Shown here: one piece after another, positions 62,480 through 64,000 of the stretch
Layout of the letters: every line of letters starts with the position of its first letter
Numbering within the stretch: the first letter of the stretch is position 1
Origin: Leisingera daeponensis DSM 23529
GTDB taxonomy: Bacteria; Pseudomonadota; Alphaproteobacteria; Rhodobacterales; Rhodobacteraceae
Direction: 5' to 3'
DNA: 64,000 nucleotides
Assembly: GCF_000473145.1 (NCBI RefSeq)
Contig: NZ_KI421500.1
Coordinates: forward strand, 1,612,225 to 1,676,224
Notes under the pieces: model-generated
Database searches by the model: none
What the model was told of the DNA's origin: nothing
Seen by the model: only the letters and a program-made list of their open reading frames with translations
Program-made: the position numbers and the translations under genes

Positions 62480-63102
62480 GCCGCCGCCTCCCCCGGTGCC
62501 TTCGCCAGACCGGTGCCGATCATGCTGTCGCGGGTGACCAGCGCCGCCAGTTCCTCCTCGCCCAGGCCTCCGGAACCCTCAGGCCGCATCGGCAGCACCA
62601 GGTAACGGACCTCGGCGGTGGAATCCCAGACCCGCACCGCGGTCTCATCGGGCAAGGCCACACCAAACTCCGCCAGCACCTTGCGCGGCTCCCGCACTGC
62701 ACGGGCGCGGTAGGCGTCGGATTTGTACCAGCCCGGCGGAATGCCCAGCAAAGGCCACGGGTAGCAGCTGCACAGGGTGCACACGACCATATTGTGCCGC
62801 TGGGCGGTGTTCTCCACCACCACCATATGCTCGCCCTGCCGGCCGTAATATCCCAGCTCCGCCAGCACCGGATCGGCATCCGCCAGCAGCGCCGCCTTGA
62901 ACGCCGGATCGCTCCAGGCGCGGGCCACCACCCGGGCGCCGTTCTGCGGGCCGATCTTGTTCTGGTAGGTGTCGATGATCTCCTCCAGCGCGGCGGGGTC
63001 GATCAGGCCCTTTTCTGTCAGAATCGTCTCCAGCGCCTTGACCCTCAAGGCAGGGTCCGGCGGCAAAAGGGCGTGCGGGTGGTCGTGATGATCATGAGGC
63101 AT
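62476..63102 (-). CDS. nthA: nitrile hydratase alpha subunit, cobalt type
   Basis: 208 residues. The metal site is [12 protein letters not shown] with Cys108, Cys111 and Cys113. Thr in C-T-L-C-S-C marks the cobalt type; Fe enzymes have C-S-L-C-S-C. A His-rich N-terminus ([11 protein letters not shown]) may bind metal or only be a variable leader. The ATG at 63102 is weakly preceded by GGGCAGAG. Gene order alpha-beta-activator matches known low-molecular-weight cobalt nitrile hydratase clusters. No amidase gene follows, so the amide must be hydrolysed by an enzyme encoded elsewhere. Confidence 0.94.
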   Translation of the reverse strand: MPHDHHDHPHALLPPDPALRVKALETILTEKGLIDPAALEEIIDTYQNKIGPQNGARVVARAWSDPAFKAALLADADPVLAELGYYGRQGEHMVVVENTAQRHNMVVCTLCSCYPWPLLGIPPGWYKSDAYRARAVREPRKVLAEFGVALPDETAVRVWDSTAEVRYLVLPMRPEGSGGLGEEELAALVTRDSMIGTGLAKAPGEAAA

Positions 63103-63274
63103 GAAAAAACTCTGCCCTGCCCCAAGGGCCTGCGTCCAGCCGCAAATCACCGGGACAGCGGCCTCTGACTGCACGTCACAGCCGCTGCCCGGTGTCAGGC
63201 AAACTCCGCCCTTGCCCCCCCGGGCAATCTTGCCTATTTACCGCCCGATACTCAGCCAACCGCCGCAGGGACCC

Positions 63275-63640
63275 ATGGAAAACGTTGTTCTCATCATCCA
63301 TCTTCTTCTGGCTCTCGGCCTCATTGCCGTGGTGCTGCTGCAGCGCTCCGAAGGCGGCGGTCTGGGCATGGGCGGCGGCGGCGGCGGCGCCATCTCGGGC
63401 CGCGCGGCGGCCACGGCGCTTGGCAAGGTGACCTGGCTGCTGGCGATTGCCTTCATCTGCACCTCGATCACCCTGACCATCATGGCGGCACAGAAATCCG
63501 CAGGCTCCTCGGTCACCGACCGGCTGGCGGTTCCGCAGTCCGAAGACGGCGGCGCACCGGCGGTTCCCGCGCCGCTGGGCAGCGATCTGCTGCCGCCCAG
63601 CGAAGGCGACAACGCACCGCTGGTTCCCAGCGCCGACTAA
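63275..63640 (+). CDS. secG: preprotein translocase subunit SecG
   Basis: 121 residues with two membrane helices: VVLIIHLLLALGLIAVVLLQRSEGGGLGMGG with the conserved QRSEGGGLG motif, and VTWLLAIAFICTSITLTIM. The C-terminal tail is Pro/Ala/Ser-rich and disordered, typical of alphaproteobacterial SecG. It supports SecYEG cycling. GCAGGGA precedes the ATG. It lies divergent from nthA and upstream of pyrG, a common order. Confidence 0.93.
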   Translation: MENVVLIIHLLLALGLIAVVLLQRSEGGGLGMGGGGGGAISGRAAATALGKVTWLLAIAFICTSITLTIMAAQKSAGSSVTDRLAVPQSEDGGAPAVPAPLGSDLLPPSEGDNAPLVPSAD

Positions 63641-63665
63641 CCTACTACACCTTGAGAGGGTTATA

Positions 63666-63692
63666 GGAACCGCAACAGCATCTTGCGGTTCC
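63666..63692 (+). terminator. hairpin between secG and pyrG
   Basis: A perfect 10-bp stem GGAACCGCAA / TTGCGGTTCC with a 7-nt loop, 26 bases after the secG stop. Only a short T-containing tail follows (CTTGCGCATTT), so it may be a partial terminator or a leader element of pyrG. Confidence 0.6.
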
Positions 63693-63812
63693 CTTGCGCA
63701 TTTCGTGCGAATCCTTTATATATGAAGTCCCGTGATGCTGCGGTTTTTGGAATGATTCCGATCACCGCCGGGCAGCTGAAATCTGACTTCTCACGGGGGC
63801 AGCCGAACACAT

Positions 63813-64000
63813 ATGGCGCGTTTCATCTTTATCACTGGCGGTGTTGTTTCATCCCTGGGCAAAGGCCTGGCTTCGGCAGCACTGGGGGCGCTTCTGCAGG
63901 CGCGCGGATACTCTGTCCGCCTGCGCAAACTGGACCCCTATCTGAACGTTGATCCGGGCACCATGAGCCCGTTTGAGCACGGCGAGGTCTTCGTCACCGA
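63813..64000 (+). CDS. pyrG: CTP synthase, 5' part
   Basis: The first ~63 residues run to the window edge: [27 protein letters not shown] (P-loop of the synthetase domain) and [25 protein letters not shown]. This is the N-terminus of PyrG, which makes CTP from UTP, ATP and glutamine. The ATG at 63813 has a weak ribosome binding site (GGGGGCAGCC). The rest of the gene, including the glutaminase domain, lies outside. Confidence 0.96.

Overview
The window reads as a chromosomal segment of a marine alphaproteobacterium of the Roseobacter group (Rhodobacteraceae; Leisingera, Phaeobacter or Ruegeria-like). This rests on high GC, an SAM-II riboswitch in front of metZ, adjacent purA and DUF2842 genes, a ftsY / DMT exporter / yciB block, folE2 as GTP cyclohydrolase, a cysteate sulfo-lyase cluster, a TRAP transporter and a 2-aminobenzoyl-CoA catabolic operon. 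The species assignment is inference. I see no prophage, insertion sequence, CRISPR array or recognisable defence island; nearly all of the window is ordinary, densely packed genes.

Layout. 1-5 kb (minus): a partial HSL-type esterase, a fatty acyl-CoA synthetase, an MsbA-like ABC exporter and tRNA-Gly(TCC). 5.1-6.1 kb (plus): a CbiX-family chelatase and tRNA-Cys(GCA). 6.2-13.4 kb (minus): a six-gene catabolic operon: 2-aminobenzoyl-CoA monooxygenase/reductase, SDR, MarR regulator, enoyl-CoA hydratase, acyl-CoA dehydrogenase and 2-aminobenzoate-CoA ligase. A long palindrome lies in its leader. 13.6-22.9 kb (minus): ptsP, lysC, trkH, a phasin/histone-H1-like protein, folE2, and metZ behind a SAM-II riboswitch with an intrinsic terminator. 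23.2-31.7 kb: GST, yciB, DMT exporter, ftsY, lysoplasmalogenase, a small secreted protein, xseA, purD and a GNAT. 31.9-36.7 kb: a five-repeat DUF1217 protein, an FG-GAP-like secreted protein, a 2Fe-2S ferredoxin, a peptidoglycan-binding lipoprotein and a Crp/Fnr regulator. 36.7-43.6 kb: a structured intergenic region, then (minus) the Deg protease, DUF2065, hflC and hflK, gor and rpiA. 43.7-44.5 kb: a methyltransferase.

44.7-52.6 kb is the accessory-looking part. A putative L-cysteate module (cuyA, a YeiH-type sulfite exporter, a divergent LysR regulator) meets a second LysR gene tail to tail. That second LysR gene is divergent from a TRAP transporter operon ending in an alpha/beta hydrolase. 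53-59 kb: GST-sdaA, a DMT exporter, thiN and a 695-residue Ala/Glu-rich protein of unknown function carrying a (GCCGAA)15 hexanucleotide tract. 59.2-64 kb: a 31-bp-period palindromic tandem array, DUF2842-purA, a multi-hairpin inverted repeat, a cobalt-type nitrile hydratase operon, secG and the start of pyrG.

Themes. Several parts deal with organic N and S compounds typical of marine dissolved organic matter: anthranilate through a CoA pathway, cysteate, nitriles, serine and a TRAP substrate. Regulation is often visible as DNA or RNA structure. The less explained signals are: (i) two closely similar AT-rich operator-like elements in front of the aminobenzoate operon and an unrelated methyltransferase; (ii) dispersed intergenic elements present in four copies; (iii) the 86-nt nested inverted repeat at 61.0 kb, whose palindromic core recurs at 55.15 kb; (iv) the multi-hairpin region at 36.7-37.0 kb. 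None is proven to be a new system.
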